Below, in pieces: positions 18,214 to 29,525 of a stretch of DNA of 64,000 nucleotides. Every line of letters starts with the position of its first letter. Positions within the stretch are counted from its first letter, which is position 1. The stretch is from positions 868,001-932,000 of the forward strand of contig NZ_BRXS01000001.1 in assembly GCF_030159095.1 (NCBI RefSeq), written 5' to 3'. This DNA is from Roseisolibacter agri (GTDB lineage Bacteria; Gemmatimonadota; Gemmatimonadetes; Gemmatimonadales; Gemmatimonadaceae). The translations under genes and the position numbers were made by a program. Below the pieces are notes generated by a model, which was given only the letters and a program-made list of their open reading frames with translations, was not told the origin of the DNA and did not search any database.

Positions 18214-18792
18214 TCAGGCGGTGGCGTGCACGCGCGTGGGCAGCGCGCGCAGCTCCTCCAGCAGCGCGTAGCCGGTCGGCCACATCCCGAGCCCGCTGGC
18301 GCTGTTGACGTGCCCGCACGGCGGGAGCTCGACGTAGCGGCTGCCCCACGCGTCGGCGTAGGCGCGCGCCGTCGCCGGCGTCACGTACTCGTCGTCCGGG
18401 CTCGCGACGACGATGCTGGGGAAGGGGAGCGGCCGCATCGGCATCGGCGCGAAGCCGGTGGGGCCCGCGGGGTAGCGCGGGCCCTCGGGATCCGACGGCG
18501 CCACCAGCAGCGCGCCGCGCACGCGCGCCCGCTGGGCGGGCGCGGCGTCGCGCGCCCAGTGCGCCACCATGGCGCAGGCCGCGCTGTGGGCCACGAGCGT
18601 CACCGGTCCGCCGTGGGGCGTCGCATGGGCGCCGATCGCGGCGTCGAGCGTCGCCACCCAGTCCCCGCAGCGCGGCGTCTCCCAGTCGGCCTGCACGACG
18701 CGGTGGCAGCTCGGATCCACGCGCTCCCAGTGGCTCTGCCAGTGCTCGGGGCCCGAGTCGTAGAGGCCCGGCAGGATCAGCGTGGTGATCAC
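18214..18792 (-). CDS. RBBP9/YdeN-type alpha/beta hydrolase
   Basis: A 192-residue serine hydrolase of the RBBP9/YdeN family. The order is TLILPGLYDSGPEHWQSHW at the N-terminus, the nucleophile in VAHSAACAMVAHW, the acid in ASPDDEYV, and the histidine in the highly characteristic CGHVNSASGLGMWPTG. The fold is cytoplasmic and substrates are generally unknown. The GTG start gives VITTLILPGL, matching the family start; the upstream frame is Arg/Pro-rich. It belongs to a run of small minus-strand genes. Confidence 0.9.
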   Translation of the reverse strand: MITTLILPGLYDSGPEHWQSHWERVDPSCHRVVQADWETPRCGDWVATLDAAIGAHATPHGGPVTLVAHSAACAMVAHWARDAAPAQRARVRGALLVAPSDPEGPRYPAGPTGFAPMPMRPLPFPSIVVASPDDEYVTPATARAYADAWGSRYVELPPCGHVNSASGLGMWPTGYALLEELRALPTRVHATA

Positions 18793-18853
18793 GGCGCGCG
18801 GTGTGGAGCGGAGGGACGGACGGCCAGCGAGGGGGGAGCGAGGCGCGTCCAAC

Positions 18854-19183
18854 CTACGCCGGCGGCGGCGGCGGCGACAGCGGGGCGACGTGCAGCTGGC
18901 AGTACACCTCCTCGAAGTGCGGGTCGCCCGGGTTGTAGTCGGCGCGCGCGCCGTCGAAGCGCTCGGGGAGCAGCGACAGCGAGTCCAGCTCCTCCACGAG
19001 GAACATGCGCCAGCCGCCGTCCGGATCGGTGCGGCTCCAGCCCGGGCGCATCCAGGCGCTGAGCGCGTCGTGGCCGGCCGTGTTGCGGCCGTACAGGTGC
19101 GGCTCGACGACGCGCACCGCGCCCCGGTAGCCGAACATCAGCAGGGCGCGCTCGGCGATCGCGTGGCAGATGCGCAGGTCCAT
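18854..19183 (-). CDS. Small WYL-like domain protein, unknown function
   Basis: A 109-residue protein. The order of its segments (AERALLMFGYRGAVRVVEPH, LYGRNTAGHDALSAW, GWRMFLVEELDSLSLLPERF) resembles a stand-alone WYL-type ligand-binding domain: a small beta barrel with the VEP and ELDS strands. No helix-turn-helix is attached. The end is a proline run. It starts 3 bp after the thioesterase stop, so they are co-transcribed. The assignment is a resemblance only. Confidence 0.65.
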   Translation of the reverse strand: MDLRICHAIAERALLMFGYRGAVRVVEPHLYGRNTAGHDALSAWMRPGWSRTDPDGGWRMFLVEELDSLSLLPERFDGARADYNPGDPHFEEVYCQLHVAPLSPPPPPA

Positions 19184-19185
19184 GG

Positions 19186-19602
19186 TCAGCCTCCGATGGC
19201 GCGGTAGGCGTCGAGCGCCGCGCGCTGGGCGTCGGTCCAGGGGCGCGGGCGCTGCGCCGCGTAGTCGAACGACACCACCACCGAGCGCACCTCGGCCGCC
19301 ACCGCGTCGTCCGCGCGGATCGCGTGCAGGATGGTGACGCTCGTCTGGCCGATGCGCTCGACCCACGTGTCCACGACCACCGTCTGGCCGAACGTCACCT
19401 GCCGCCGGAAGTCGATGGCGAGGTGCGCGAGGATCAGCGACTGCACCGCGCCCCCCAGCGCGCCCAGGAACTCCAGGCGCGCCGTCTCGGCGTAGAGGAC
19501 GAAGCTGCCGTTGTTGACGTGGCCCAGCGCATCGGTGTCGGCGAAGCGCATCTGCACCGCGGTGCGGTGCACGCGCGGCGTCGTGTCGCGAGGAGCGGTC
19601 AC
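19186..19602 (-). CDS. 4HBT-type acyl-CoA thioesterase
   Basis: A 138-residue hotdog-fold thioesterase of the 4-hydroxybenzoyl-CoA/YbgC type. The catalytic segment RFADTDALGHVNNGSFVLY has the active-site Asp and the GHVNN motif, followed by a long helix (AETARLEFLGAL) and the RRQVTFGQTVVVDTWV strand. It hydrolyses short or medium acyl-CoA thioesters in the cytoplasm. The GTG start overlaps the stop of the DUF1579 gene by 4 bp (GTGA), so the two are translationally coupled. Confidence 0.9.
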   Translation of the reverse strand: MTAPRDTTPRVHRTAVQMRFADTDALGHVNNGSFVLYAETARLEFLGALGGAVQSLILAHLAIDFRRQVTFGQTVVVDTWVERIGQTSVTILHAIRADDAVAAEVRSVVVSFDYAAQRPRPWTDAQRAALDAYRAIGG

Positions 19603-20078
19603 GCGTCGTCGCGCGCGTAGCGGCTCTCGACGGCGGGCATCTCCTCGCCCTCGGGCGTCACGTTGTACATCAGGATGCGGAAGGTCGCGGCGTCGGGCGT
19701 CTCGATCGCGATGCGCCAGCTCCAGGGCGGCCCCTCGGGCGCGGGATAGCTGCCGCGCACGCTCAGCGCGCCCGATGCGTCGACCTCGCCCACGCACGTC
19801 AGCGGATGCTCGTGCTGGTGCCACGAGTCGACCCACGACGCGTGCGCCACCTCGCGCTTCGTCTCGTGGCCGATGAAGAGCAGGCCGTTGCACGGCTTCC
19901 CCTCGTGCGACCACGTGTAGGCGACGGTCACGAAGTTGCCGCGGCCGATGGGCGTCACCACCGCCGTCGTGTCGGAGTCGTGCTCGGCGGGCGTCGTCCA
20001 GGGCGTGAACAGCCGGCTCGTGCCGCGCCAGCGGCCGGCGAGGGAGGCGAGCGGCGTCGCGGCGGTCGGGGTGCTCAT
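19599..20078 (-). CDS. DUF1579 family protein
   Basis: A 159-residue DUF1579 protein, a lipocalin-like barrel of unknown function. Family landmarks are the opening LASLAGRWRGTSR segment, the TPIGRGNFVTVAYTW strand, WVDSWHQ, and the final FRILMYNVTPEGEEMPAVES. No signal peptide is visible, so it is probably cytoplasmic. Its start is 38 bp from the macrodomain stop. It is coupled to the downstream thioesterase. Confidence 0.82.
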   Translation of the reverse strand: MSTPTAATPLASLAGRWRGTSRLFTPWTTPAEHDSDTTAVVTPIGRGNFVTVAYTWSHEGKPCNGLLFIGHETKREVAHASWVDSWHQHEHPLTCVGEVDASGALSVRGSYPAPEGPPWSWRIAIETPDAATFRILMYNVTPEGEEMPAVESRYARDDA

Positions 20079-20115
20079 GGGACGGGATGGGTGGGAGGTT
20101 GAGTCGCGGCGCGCG

Positions 20116-20634
20116 TCAGTCGGTGACGCCCGCGCGGCGGTACGCGGCCAGGGCGTCGTCGCTGAAGCAGGCGAAGTGCACGAGCGCGAGCCCGCCCGCC
20201 TCCGGCGCGAAGGCGCGCACGGTGGCGACGGCCACGCGCGTCGCCGCCTCCAGCGGGTAGCCGTAGACGCCGGTGCTGATGGCGGGGAAGGCGACGCTCG
20301 CGCAGCCGTGGTCGCGCGCGAGCACGAGCGACGCCCGGTACGCCCCGGCCAGCAGCTCGGCCTCGCCGGCATCACCGCCCTGCCACACGGGACCGACCGC
20401 GTGGATCACGTGGCGCGCCTTCAGCCCGAAGCCGGGCGTGATGCGCGCCTCGCCGGTGGGGCAGCCGCCGATCGCCGCACCCGCGCGCGCGAGCTCGGGA
20501 CCGGCCGCGCGGTGGATGGCGCCGTCCACGCCGCCGCCGGGGATGAGGGCCGAATTGGCCGCGTTGACGATCGCGTCGACGTCGAGCGTCGTGATGTCGA
20601 CGCGGCTCGCGCGCAGTCGCAGCGCGCCGCTCAT
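20116..20634 (-). CDS. Macrodomain protein (ADP-ribose binding/deacetylase)
   Basis: A 172-residue stand-alone macrodomain of the YmdB type. The signature [20 protein letters not shown] supplies the catalytic Asn and the glycine loop for ADP-ribose; [15 protein letters not shown] is the second nucleotide loop. Such enzymes hydrolyse O-acetyl-ADP-ribose or remove ADP-ribose from proteins. Its start overlaps the ROK kinase stop by 4 bp (ATGA), so the two are co-translated, and a shared role in small sugar or nucleotide salvage is possible. Confidence 0.92.
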   Translation of the reverse strand: MSGALRLRASRVDITTLDVDAIVNAANSALIPGGGVDGAIHRAAGPELARAGAAIGGCPTGEARITPGFGLKARHVIHAVGPVWQGGDAGEAELLAGAYRASLVLARDHGCASVAFPAISTGVYGYPLEAATRVAVATVRAFAPEAGGLALVHFACFSDDALAAYRRAGVTD

Positions 20635-21563
20635 GCGGCGCCCGCGCCCGCGTTCGCGCCCGCGTTCGCGCCCGCGGGCCACAGCCACGCCGCGCCGCGC
20701 ACGCCGCTGGAGTCGCCGTGCCGGTTGCGCACGACGCGCGTCAGCACGGTGTCCGAGAACACGTACGTCGGGAGTCGCGCCGTCACCGCGTCCGCGAGCC
20801 CCGCGAGGTTGGACATGCCGCCGCCCAGCACGACGACGTCGGGATCGACGACGTCGATGACGGTGGCGAGGCTGCGCGCGAGGCGGTCGTGGTAGCGCGC
20901 GAGCGTCGCCACGGCCGCAGGCTCGCCGTCGGCGGCGGCGCGCTCGATCTCGCGGCTGGTGAGCGCCTGGCCCGTGTGCCGCTCGTGGTCCTTCATGAAC
21001 GCGGGCCCCGACAGGAACGCCTCGATGCACCCGTGCTTGCCGCAGTAGCAGGGCGGGCCGGGCGTCTCGTCGGGCGCGGGCCACGGCAGCGGGTTGTGGC
21101 CCCACTCGCCGGCGATGAGGTTCGGGCCCACCAGGCAGCGGCCGTGCACGACGATCCCGCCGCCCACGCCGGTGCCGAGGATGACGCCGAAGACGACGTC
21201 CGCGCCCGCGGCGGCGCCGTCGGCGGCCTCGGAGATCGCGAAGCAGTTGGCGTCGTTCATCAGCCGCACCTCGCGGCCGAGCCGCGCCTCGAGGTCGCTG
21301 CGGAACGGCTGGCCGTTGAGGCAGACGGAGTTCGCGTTCTTCACGCGCCCCGTCGCGGGCACGACGGTGCCCGGGATGCCGATGCCGACGCGGCCGCGCG
21401 CTCCCGCCTCGCGCTCGACGTCGGCGACGATGCCGGCCAGCGCGTCGAGCGTGGCGGCGTAGTCGCGCGGTGTGGGCACGCGCCGCCGGACGGTGATCGC
21501 GCCCGCGTCCGACAGCGCGATCGCCTCGATCTTGGTGCCGCCCAGGTCGATGCCGATGCGCAT
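20631..21563 (-). CDS. ROK-family sugar kinase
   Basis: A 310-residue ROK-family kinase, most like the fructokinase/glucokinase group. It has the ATP loop [11 protein letters not shown], the second phosphate loop ILGTGVGGG, the GEWGHNPLP segment with the zinc His, and the zinc cysteines in [12 protein letters not shown]. It lacks the N-terminal helix-turn-helix of ROK repressors, so it is an enzyme. It ends in an Ala/Gly/Asn-rich repeat (GANAGANAGAGAA). The ATG was chosen over an upstream GTG because it gives [10 protein letters not shown]. It sits 25 bp downstream of dnaE2. Confidence 0.92.
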   Translation of the reverse strand: MRIGIDLGGTKIEAIALSDAGAITVRRRVPTPRDYAATLDALAGIVADVEREAGARGRVGIGIPGTVVPATGRVKNANSVCLNGQPFRSDLEARLGREVRLMNDANCFAISEAADGAAAGADVVFGVILGTGVGGGIVVHGRCLVGPNLIAGEWGHNPLPWPAPDETPGPPCYCGKHGCIEAFLSGPAFMKDHERHTGQALTSREIERAAADGEPAAVATLARYHDRLARSLATVIDVVDPDVVVLGGGMSNLAGLADAVTARLPTYVFSDTVLTRVVRNRHGDSSGVRGAAWLWPAGANAGANAGAGAA

Positions 21564-21588
21564 GCGCCAACCTGTCACGCGCGCCCCC

Positions 21589-25200
<3,612 letters not shown>

Positions 25201-25282
25201 GCGCCGTTCCGCCGTCTCGTATCGCGCCCTTCCGTTCTCCGCTGCATCGTCCTCCGCCGTATCGTCCTCCGCCGTATCGCGC

Positions 25283-27103
25283 TCAATCGTACCAGCCCTG
25301 CACCCACCACCCGCCCCGCGCGCGGTCGCGGTAGGCGAGCAGCAGCCCCGCCGCGGTCGTGCAGCGCCAGTAGTCGCGGCGGTACGGGTCGGCCCACCAC
25401 TCGCCCGACAGGCGCTCCGGGCCGTCCGCGCGCGTGACGGCGAGCGCGCGCCCGCGCCAGTGCACGGTCGTCGGCGCGCCCACCGCGTCGGGCGCCACGT
25501 CCGCCGACTCGGCCGGCTCCAGCAGGCGCAGCGCGGCCGGGACGTGCGTCGACTGCGCATGCACGTCGCGCGGTGCATCGGATGCGTCGCTCGGTGCATC
25601 GCTCGGCGCGTCCACGCCCTCCACCGGCAGCCACTGGCCCGCGCGCTCGGGGCGGTGATGGTCGCGCGCGACGGCGCGCACGACGACGTTGGGCCCCAGC
25701 TCCGCGCGGATGCGCGCGAACGCGGCCTCCACCGCGGCCGGATCGTGCCACGCCGGCGAGAGCAGGTCGCCCTGGTCGCTGCCGAGTCGGCCCGTCGCGG
25801 GCACGCTCACCGTCACGCCGCACACCGGCGCGGGCAGCGTCGCGCGCTCCAGCAGCGCGCGGCACCGCTCGAACAGCGGCGCCACGCGCGCCAGCGGCCG
25901 CGCCAGCCGCACCTCGCGCGTGAGCGTGTGCGTGGCGCCGACGTCCAGGTGCAGCGTCAGCGCGACCGTCGCCGCGCCCAGCGCGTCGCGCGCCAGGTCC
26001 GCGACCAGCCGGTCGAGCGCCGCGCGCACGAGGAACAGCACCGGCTCCAGCGTCGCCGACGGCGCCGCCAGCTCGGTGCTCACGCTGCGCCGCGCCTCCA
26101 CGCGCACGAGCCCCGGCCGGCGCCGGTCCTCGCCGCGCGCCAGCCGCCATGCGCTCAGCCCCGCGGGACCCCAGCGCGCCTCCACGTCGCCGCCGTCGAG
26201 CGCGGCCAGCCCGCCGGCCGTGCGCACGCCCAGCGCGGCCAGCCCCGCGCGCACCTCGACGTCCATCTGCACCAGCGCGAGCGGCACGGTCGCGAGGTAC
26301 GCCGCGCATCCGCCGCGCGGCACCACGACGCAGCCGCGCGGCGGCGGCAGCGGCGCGGCCTCCACCGGCGGCGGGGTGGGGGCAGGGGGGAGATACCGCG
26401 CATACGCCTCCGCATACGGATCGGGCACCGGCTCGGCCGGCCCGTAGTCCCACGTCGCCGCGCGCGCCGCGACGCACGAGTCGGCGACGCCCACGCGCGC
26501 GCCCGGATGCCACGCGCCCGCGAGGCGGTGCAGCGCGCGCGCGAGCCCGCGCTCCCCGCCGACGCCGTCCACGCCGCCCGCGCCGATCCACCACATGCCG
26601 GGCGCGCCGGCGACCGGCGTCACCTGCGGGCTGGCGATCAGCAGCAGCGCGCTCACCGCGTCGGTCGCGCGGCGCACCGCGTCCTCGTCCCATGGCCACA
26701 CCACCAGCGCGGCGCAGCGCGCGCGCGCCGCGGCGACGGTCATGCCCGCGCGCACGCCGAGCCGGCCGGCGCCCGCCGACACGACCCGCAGCCGGCGCGC
26801 CGGCCCCGCGTCTCCCTCCGCGATCGCGATGGGCTGCGCGTCCCAGTGCTCCTCGGCCCCCGTGTCAGCGGCGGCCGAGCGCGGGCTCGGCGCAGCGGCG
26901 CCCCCGGCGGACCGGGTCGGCGACGCGGCCGGCGTGGTCGCGGGAGACGCCGTCGGCGGCAGCGGGAGCGCCAGCGCCAGCTGCATGGCCATCGGCGGGC
27001 CGTCCGTCGGCGCTCCCGACGACGCGCCCTGCCGCGCGCGCCACAGGGCGCCGATCGGGAACCTCGGGATGCGCACACAGGCAACGCGCCACACCGACCG
27101 CAC
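25283..27103 (-). CDS. imuB: ImuB, catalytically dead Y-family polymerase of the mutasome
   Basis: A 606-residue ImuB. It is a Y-family polymerase homologue in which the N-terminal metal-binding strand reads RVACVRIPRFPIG instead of an acidic motif, the known inactive state of this family; it bridges ImuA, DnaE2 and the clamp. Palm and thumb segments are seen (DAQPIAIAEG, LGVRAGMTVAAARARC, LAALDGGDVEARWGPAG). A low-complexity insert of about 60 residues (about 25-85) follows the first strand. The C-terminal region (YWRCTTAAGLLLAYRD, WWVQGWYD) is typical of ImuB. It starts at a GTG and overlaps the imuA frame by 239 bp. Confidence 0.93.
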   Translation of the reverse strand: MRSVWRVACVRIPRFPIGALWRARQGASSGAPTDGPPMAMQLALALPLPPTASPATTPAASPTRSAGGAAAPSPRSAAADTGAEEHWDAQPIAIAEGDAGPARRLRVVSAGAGRLGVRAGMTVAAARARCAALVVWPWDEDAVRRATDAVSALLLIASPQVTPVAGAPGMWWIGAGGVDGVGGERGLARALHRLAGAWHPGARVGVADSCVAARAATWDYGPAEPVPDPYAEAYARYLPPAPTPPPVEAAPLPPPRGCVVVPRGGCAAYLATVPLALVQMDVEVRAGLAALGVRTAGGLAALDGGDVEARWGPAGLSAWRLARGEDRRRPGLVRVEARRSVSTELAAPSATLEPVLFLVRAALDRLVADLARDALGAATVALTLHLDVGATHTLTREVRLARPLARVAPLFERCRALLERATLPAPVCGVTVSVPATGRLGSDQGDLLSPAWHDPAAVEAAFARIRAELGPNVVVRAVARDHHRPERAGQWLPVEGVDAPSDAPSDASDAPRDVHAQSTHVPAALRLLEPAESADVAPDAVGAPTTVHWRGRALAVTRADGPERLSGEWWADPYRRDYWRCTTAAGLLLAYRDRARGGWWVQGWYD

Positions 27104-27821
27104 AGCTCACCTCCACGTTGCGATGCGTCCCACCCTTCTCCACCGTGATCACCGCGCGCTGCACCACGCTCCACGTCCCGCCACTCTCGGGGCGCCACCG
27201 CCGTGCGGGCGGCCGCTCCCCCGCGCCCGGCGCGGCGTTGGCCGCGCGCGCGCGCAGCCGCAGCGCCCCCGCGAGGTCGCTGGCGCGCGACCCCGTGCCC
27301 ACCAGCACGAGCGCCGCGTCGGCGTCGCGCGCCAGCTGCAGGAGCCGCATCGCCACGGCGCGCGACAGCACCGGCGCGCCGTCCACCACCACCAGCCCGA
27401 AGCCGCCGCTGCGCAGCAGCACGTCGGCGCACCACGCGGCGCGCGCGGCGTCGGGGGGGCGCACGACCCACAGCCGCTCGGTGTCCGCCCAGTCGCGCGG
27501 CGCGAGCGTACAGGTGGCGTCGACGTAGGCCACCCACGCGCTCGCGGCGAGCGCCTGCCCGACCAGCCGCCGCGCGAGCGTCGTGACGCCGCTGCCGGCC
27601 GCGCCCAGCAGCTCGGTGAGGCGGCCGCGCGGCACGCCCCCGGTGAGCTGCAGCGCGGCGTCGAGCGCGCCGACGCCGGTGCGGAAGCCCTGCGTCGGCG
27701 CCGTGTCGCCGTCGACGACGTCGGCGATGCGGCGCCGCAGGGCGTCGAGCACGTCGGAGGTCGGGGTGGCATCGGGCGCATGGACGGGCGCATGGACGGC
27801 GAGCGCATGGGCGACGCTCAT
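26865..27821 (-). CDS. imuA: ImuA, RecA-like mutasome protein
   Basis: A RecA-like accessory protein of the SOS mutasome, 318 residues as open. The core has GGVPRGRLTELLGAAGSGVT, a P-loop in which the usual Lys is replaced, as is common in ImuA; GFGLVVVDGAPVL follows as the Walker B-like strand, then SVVQRAVITVEKGGTHRN. The family normally ends near CAHPEVPDRR. Here the frame stays open for another 60 residues across the start of imuB, so the last part is Arg/Ala-rich overlap. A candidate SOS operator lies directly in front of the ATG. Confidence 0.88.
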   Translation of the reverse strand: MSVAHALAVHAPVHAPDATPTSDVLDALRRRIADVVDGDTAPTQGFRTGVGALDAALQLTGGVPRGRLTELLGAAGSGVTTLARRLVGQALAASAWVAYVDATCTLAPRDWADTERLWVVRPPDAARAAWCADVLLRSGGFGLVVVDGAPVLSRAVAMRLLQLARDADAALVLVGTGSRASDLAGALRLRARAANAAPGAGERPPARRWRPESGGTWSVVQRAVITVEKGGTHRNVEVSCAVGVARCLCAHPEVPDRRPVARAAGRVVGSADGRPADGHAAGAGAPAAADGVSRDHAGRVADPVRRGRRCAEPALGRR

Positions 27822-27826
27822 GCGAT

Positions 27827-27842
27827 CCGAACAGAAGCCGAA
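27827..27842 (-). promoter_or_regulatory. Candidate SOS operator in front of imuA
   Basis: On the minus strand the 16-mer TTCGGCTTCTGTTCGG lies 5 bases before the imuA ATG. It is a direct repeat TTCGG-N6-TTCGG with an 11-base period, and matches the motif in the promoter of the upstream 67-codon gene at 15 of 16 positions. The 11-base period recalls the GTTC-N7-GTTC direct-repeat LexA box of alphaproteobacteria. Its position over the ribosome-binding region is unusual. Confidence 0.5.
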
Positions 27843-27884
27843 AGTCGGCGGCGCGCGACGGCGCGAACGGAGACCGTCATGCGC

Positions 27885-28088
27885 TCAGCGCCCGAACAGC
27901 GACAGCTGCGCGCGGTCCGCCACCGGCGGCAGGTCCGGCTCGGCCACCCGCCCGACGGCGATGGTGTGGCTGGCGATGAACGGGCGCCCGTCGCGGAACG
28001 CCAGGTAGAGCTGCGCACGCGGGTCGTCCACCGACTCGGCGCGGGGCGAAGCGGGGTACGCGGGATGCGACGGATCGGGCAGCGTCAT
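27885..28088 (-). CDS. 67-residue first gene of the mutasome cassette with two clamp-binding-like motifs
   Basis: A small protein of 67 residues that I do not recognise as a family. It lacks a signal or membrane segment and is Pro/Ala-rich. Two short segments match beta-sliding-clamp-binding motifs: QLYLAF at 26-31 (hexapeptide type) and QLSLF at 61-65, almost at the C-terminus, which equals the classical QL(S/D)LF pentapeptide. It is the first gene of the block leading to imuA (63 bp), imuB and dnaE2, and has the only well-formed promoter of that block. A role in tethering the mutasome to the clamp is an inference. Confidence 0.75.
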   Translation of the reverse strand: MTLPDPSHPAYPASPRAESVDDPRAQLYLAFRDGRPFIASHTIAVGRVAEPDLPPVADRAQLSLFGR

Positions 28089-28120
28089 CGGCGTCTCTCC
28101 GGGCTCGAGTATGGGCGTCC

Positions 28121-28149
28121 TATTTACCGAACAAAAGCCGAAGATGCAA
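28121..28149 (-). promoter_or_regulatory. Candidate SOS promoter with operator in the spacer
   Basis: Reading the minus strand: TTGCAT (28149-28144) as -35, a 17-base spacer, then TAAATA (28126-28121) as -10, ending 33 bases upstream of the ATG of the 67-codon gene. The spacer contains TTCGGCTTTTGTTCGG (28142-28127), a direct repeat TTCGG-N6-TTCGG, nearly identical to the site in front of imuA. A repressor bound there would block polymerase between the two boxes, as expected for LexA control of a mutasome operon. Confidence 0.6.
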
Positions 28150-28375
28150 GCCGGGTTCCGCCGCGACGTCGTGTGTGATGTAAACAGATGATGCGCGACA
28201 GGTGATGGACGGAAGGCGCGCGTGACCGACGTGAGCGCGACGACGCGTGCGCGAGCGCGTGTGCGTCGGCACGACACGACGCGCGGGTCCACGACTTGAA
28301 CCTTGTCCGCGACCACCGGAGCGTTAACGTTGCGCGCGGCGCGTCCGACCGCGCTTCCACCCCTCCGCACCACCG

Positions 28376-28666
28376 ATGAGCGCCCGCGAACGACTGTCCG
28401 ACATCGCCATCCAGCGCGAGCTGGGCCGACTGCCCGGCTGGAGCCGTCGCGGCGACGTGCTCACGAAGACCTACCAGTTCCCGGCGTTCCTCGCGGGCAT
28501 CGCGTTCGTGAACCGCGTCGCGCAGGCCGCCGAGGCCGCGGATCACCACCCGGACCTCGACATCCGCTACACGAAGATCGTGTGCACGCTCAGCACGCAC
28601 AGCGCGGGCGGCATCACGCAGCTGGACCTGGACCTCGCGGGCGAGATCGAGCGGCTGGCGAACTGA
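28376..28666 (+). CDS. phhB: Pterin-4a-carbinolamine dehydratase
   Basis: A 96-residue pterin-4a-carbinolamine dehydratase (PCD/DCoH). The active-site segment DHHPDLDIRYTKI has the two catalytic histidines, and STHSAGGITQLD carries the third conserved His and the Asp. It dehydrates 4a-hydroxytetrahydrobiopterin during pterin recycling; bacteria without phenylalanine hydroxylase also carry it. It is divergent from the mutasome cassette; the 287-bp gap between them holds the candidate SOS promoter near its left end, and I see nothing else clear in it. Its stop is followed at once by palindromic element B. Confidence 0.95.
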   Translation: MSARERLSDIAIQRELGRLPGWSRRGDVLTKTYQFPAFLAGIAFVNRVAQAAEAADHHPDLDIRYTKIVCTLSTHSAGGITQLDLDLAGEIERLAN

Positions 28667-28883
28667 CGGCTGCGGGCTGCGGACTGCGGGTCCTGCATCC
28701 TGCAACTGGGAACGGCAGCAAGGATGAAAATCTGAGAAGATCGGATAAGAGCGGATGGCTCCGCGTGAGTGCGAGGAACCTCGCCGCCACGCGGAGCCAT
28801 CCGTCGTTATCGGACCTTATCCGATCTTCATCCTTGCAAATGCCGTTCGCCGTTCAAAGATCCGCAGCCCGCAGTCCGCAGCC
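28667..28883. repeat. Palindromic intergenic element B (GGATAAG type)
   Basis: Exactly fills the gap between two convergent genes. Inner arms are 28720-28767 and 28788-28835 (48 bases each, mostly complementary, 20-base loop). The tips pair CCGCGTG with CACGCGG, and the arms contain GATCGGATAAG and its complement CTTATCCGATC. Outer arms are GGCTGCGGGCTGCGGACTGC at the left end and GCAGCCCGCAGTCCGCAGCC at the right end. Its right flank matches the left flank of element A in reverse complement, so the two copies lie in opposite orientation. Confidence 0.87.
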
Positions 28884-29444
28884 TCAGGGGGTTCTCCCGT
28901 ACGCCCCCACCTCGCGATGCGTGCGCCGCCACACGTCGTCGAGCGCGCCGTCGCGCAGCATCTTCGCGATCCACACCATCTGCCCGACGTGCGTCGACAT
29001 GTGGATCGTCACGTTCAGCACGTCCTCCAGCACCGTCGGGTAGAACGCCGGGTCCGACGACCGCTCGGCCAGCCGCGCGGGCGTGAGGTCGGCGAGCACC
29101 GCGTCGGCTTCCGCGATCGCGGCGTCGAACTCCTCCAGCAGCGCGGCGCGCGGGATCGGCGGCGCGTCGAACTCGGCCTCGCGGTCGCGCACGTAGCCCG
29201 AGCGGCCGATCCCGTGGCCCACGATCGCGCGGATGTTGCCCGCGAGGTGCCGCACGAGGATCCCGACCGAGTTGCTGTGCGCGTTCGGCCGCCACCAGAG
29301 CTGCGCGTCGTCCAGCGCCTCGACGGCGGCGTGGATCTGCCGCGGGAACGCACGCGCGATGCGCAGGCGGCAGTGCACCAGCGCGGCCAGCGCGGGGTCC
29401 GCCGGCACGGCGGACGGGATCGACGGCACGACGGGATCCGACAT
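28884..29444 (-). CDS. DinB-like (DUF1572) family protein
   Basis: A 186-residue four-helix-bundle protein of the DinB/DUF1572 superfamily. The metal-site histidines are suggested by VRHLAGN (about residue 66) and NVTIHMSTHVGQMVW (about 146-160), with the typical WWRPNAHSNSVG segment before them. These proteins bind a divalent metal; some act as thiol-dependent S-transferases and others have no known reaction. No signal peptide is seen. The stop abuts palindromic element B. It lies 81 bp downstream of the DUF4097 block on the same strand. Confidence 0.88.
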   Translation of the reverse strand: MSDPVVPSIPSAVPADPALAALVHCRLRIARAFPRQIHAAVEALDDAQLWWRPNAHSNSVGILVRHLAGNIRAIVGHGIGRSGYVRDREAEFDAPPIPRAALLEEFDAAIAEADAVLADLTPARLAERSSDPAFYPTVLEDVLNVTIHMSTHVGQMVWIAKMLRDGALDDVWRRTHREVGAYGRTP

Positions 29445-29525
29445 GCACAGCCCTCCGAAGACGGGAATCGCGACCCACCCTCGGAGATACGGCGGCCGCG
29501 CGCGCGGCGTTGCGCGCTGGAGCGT

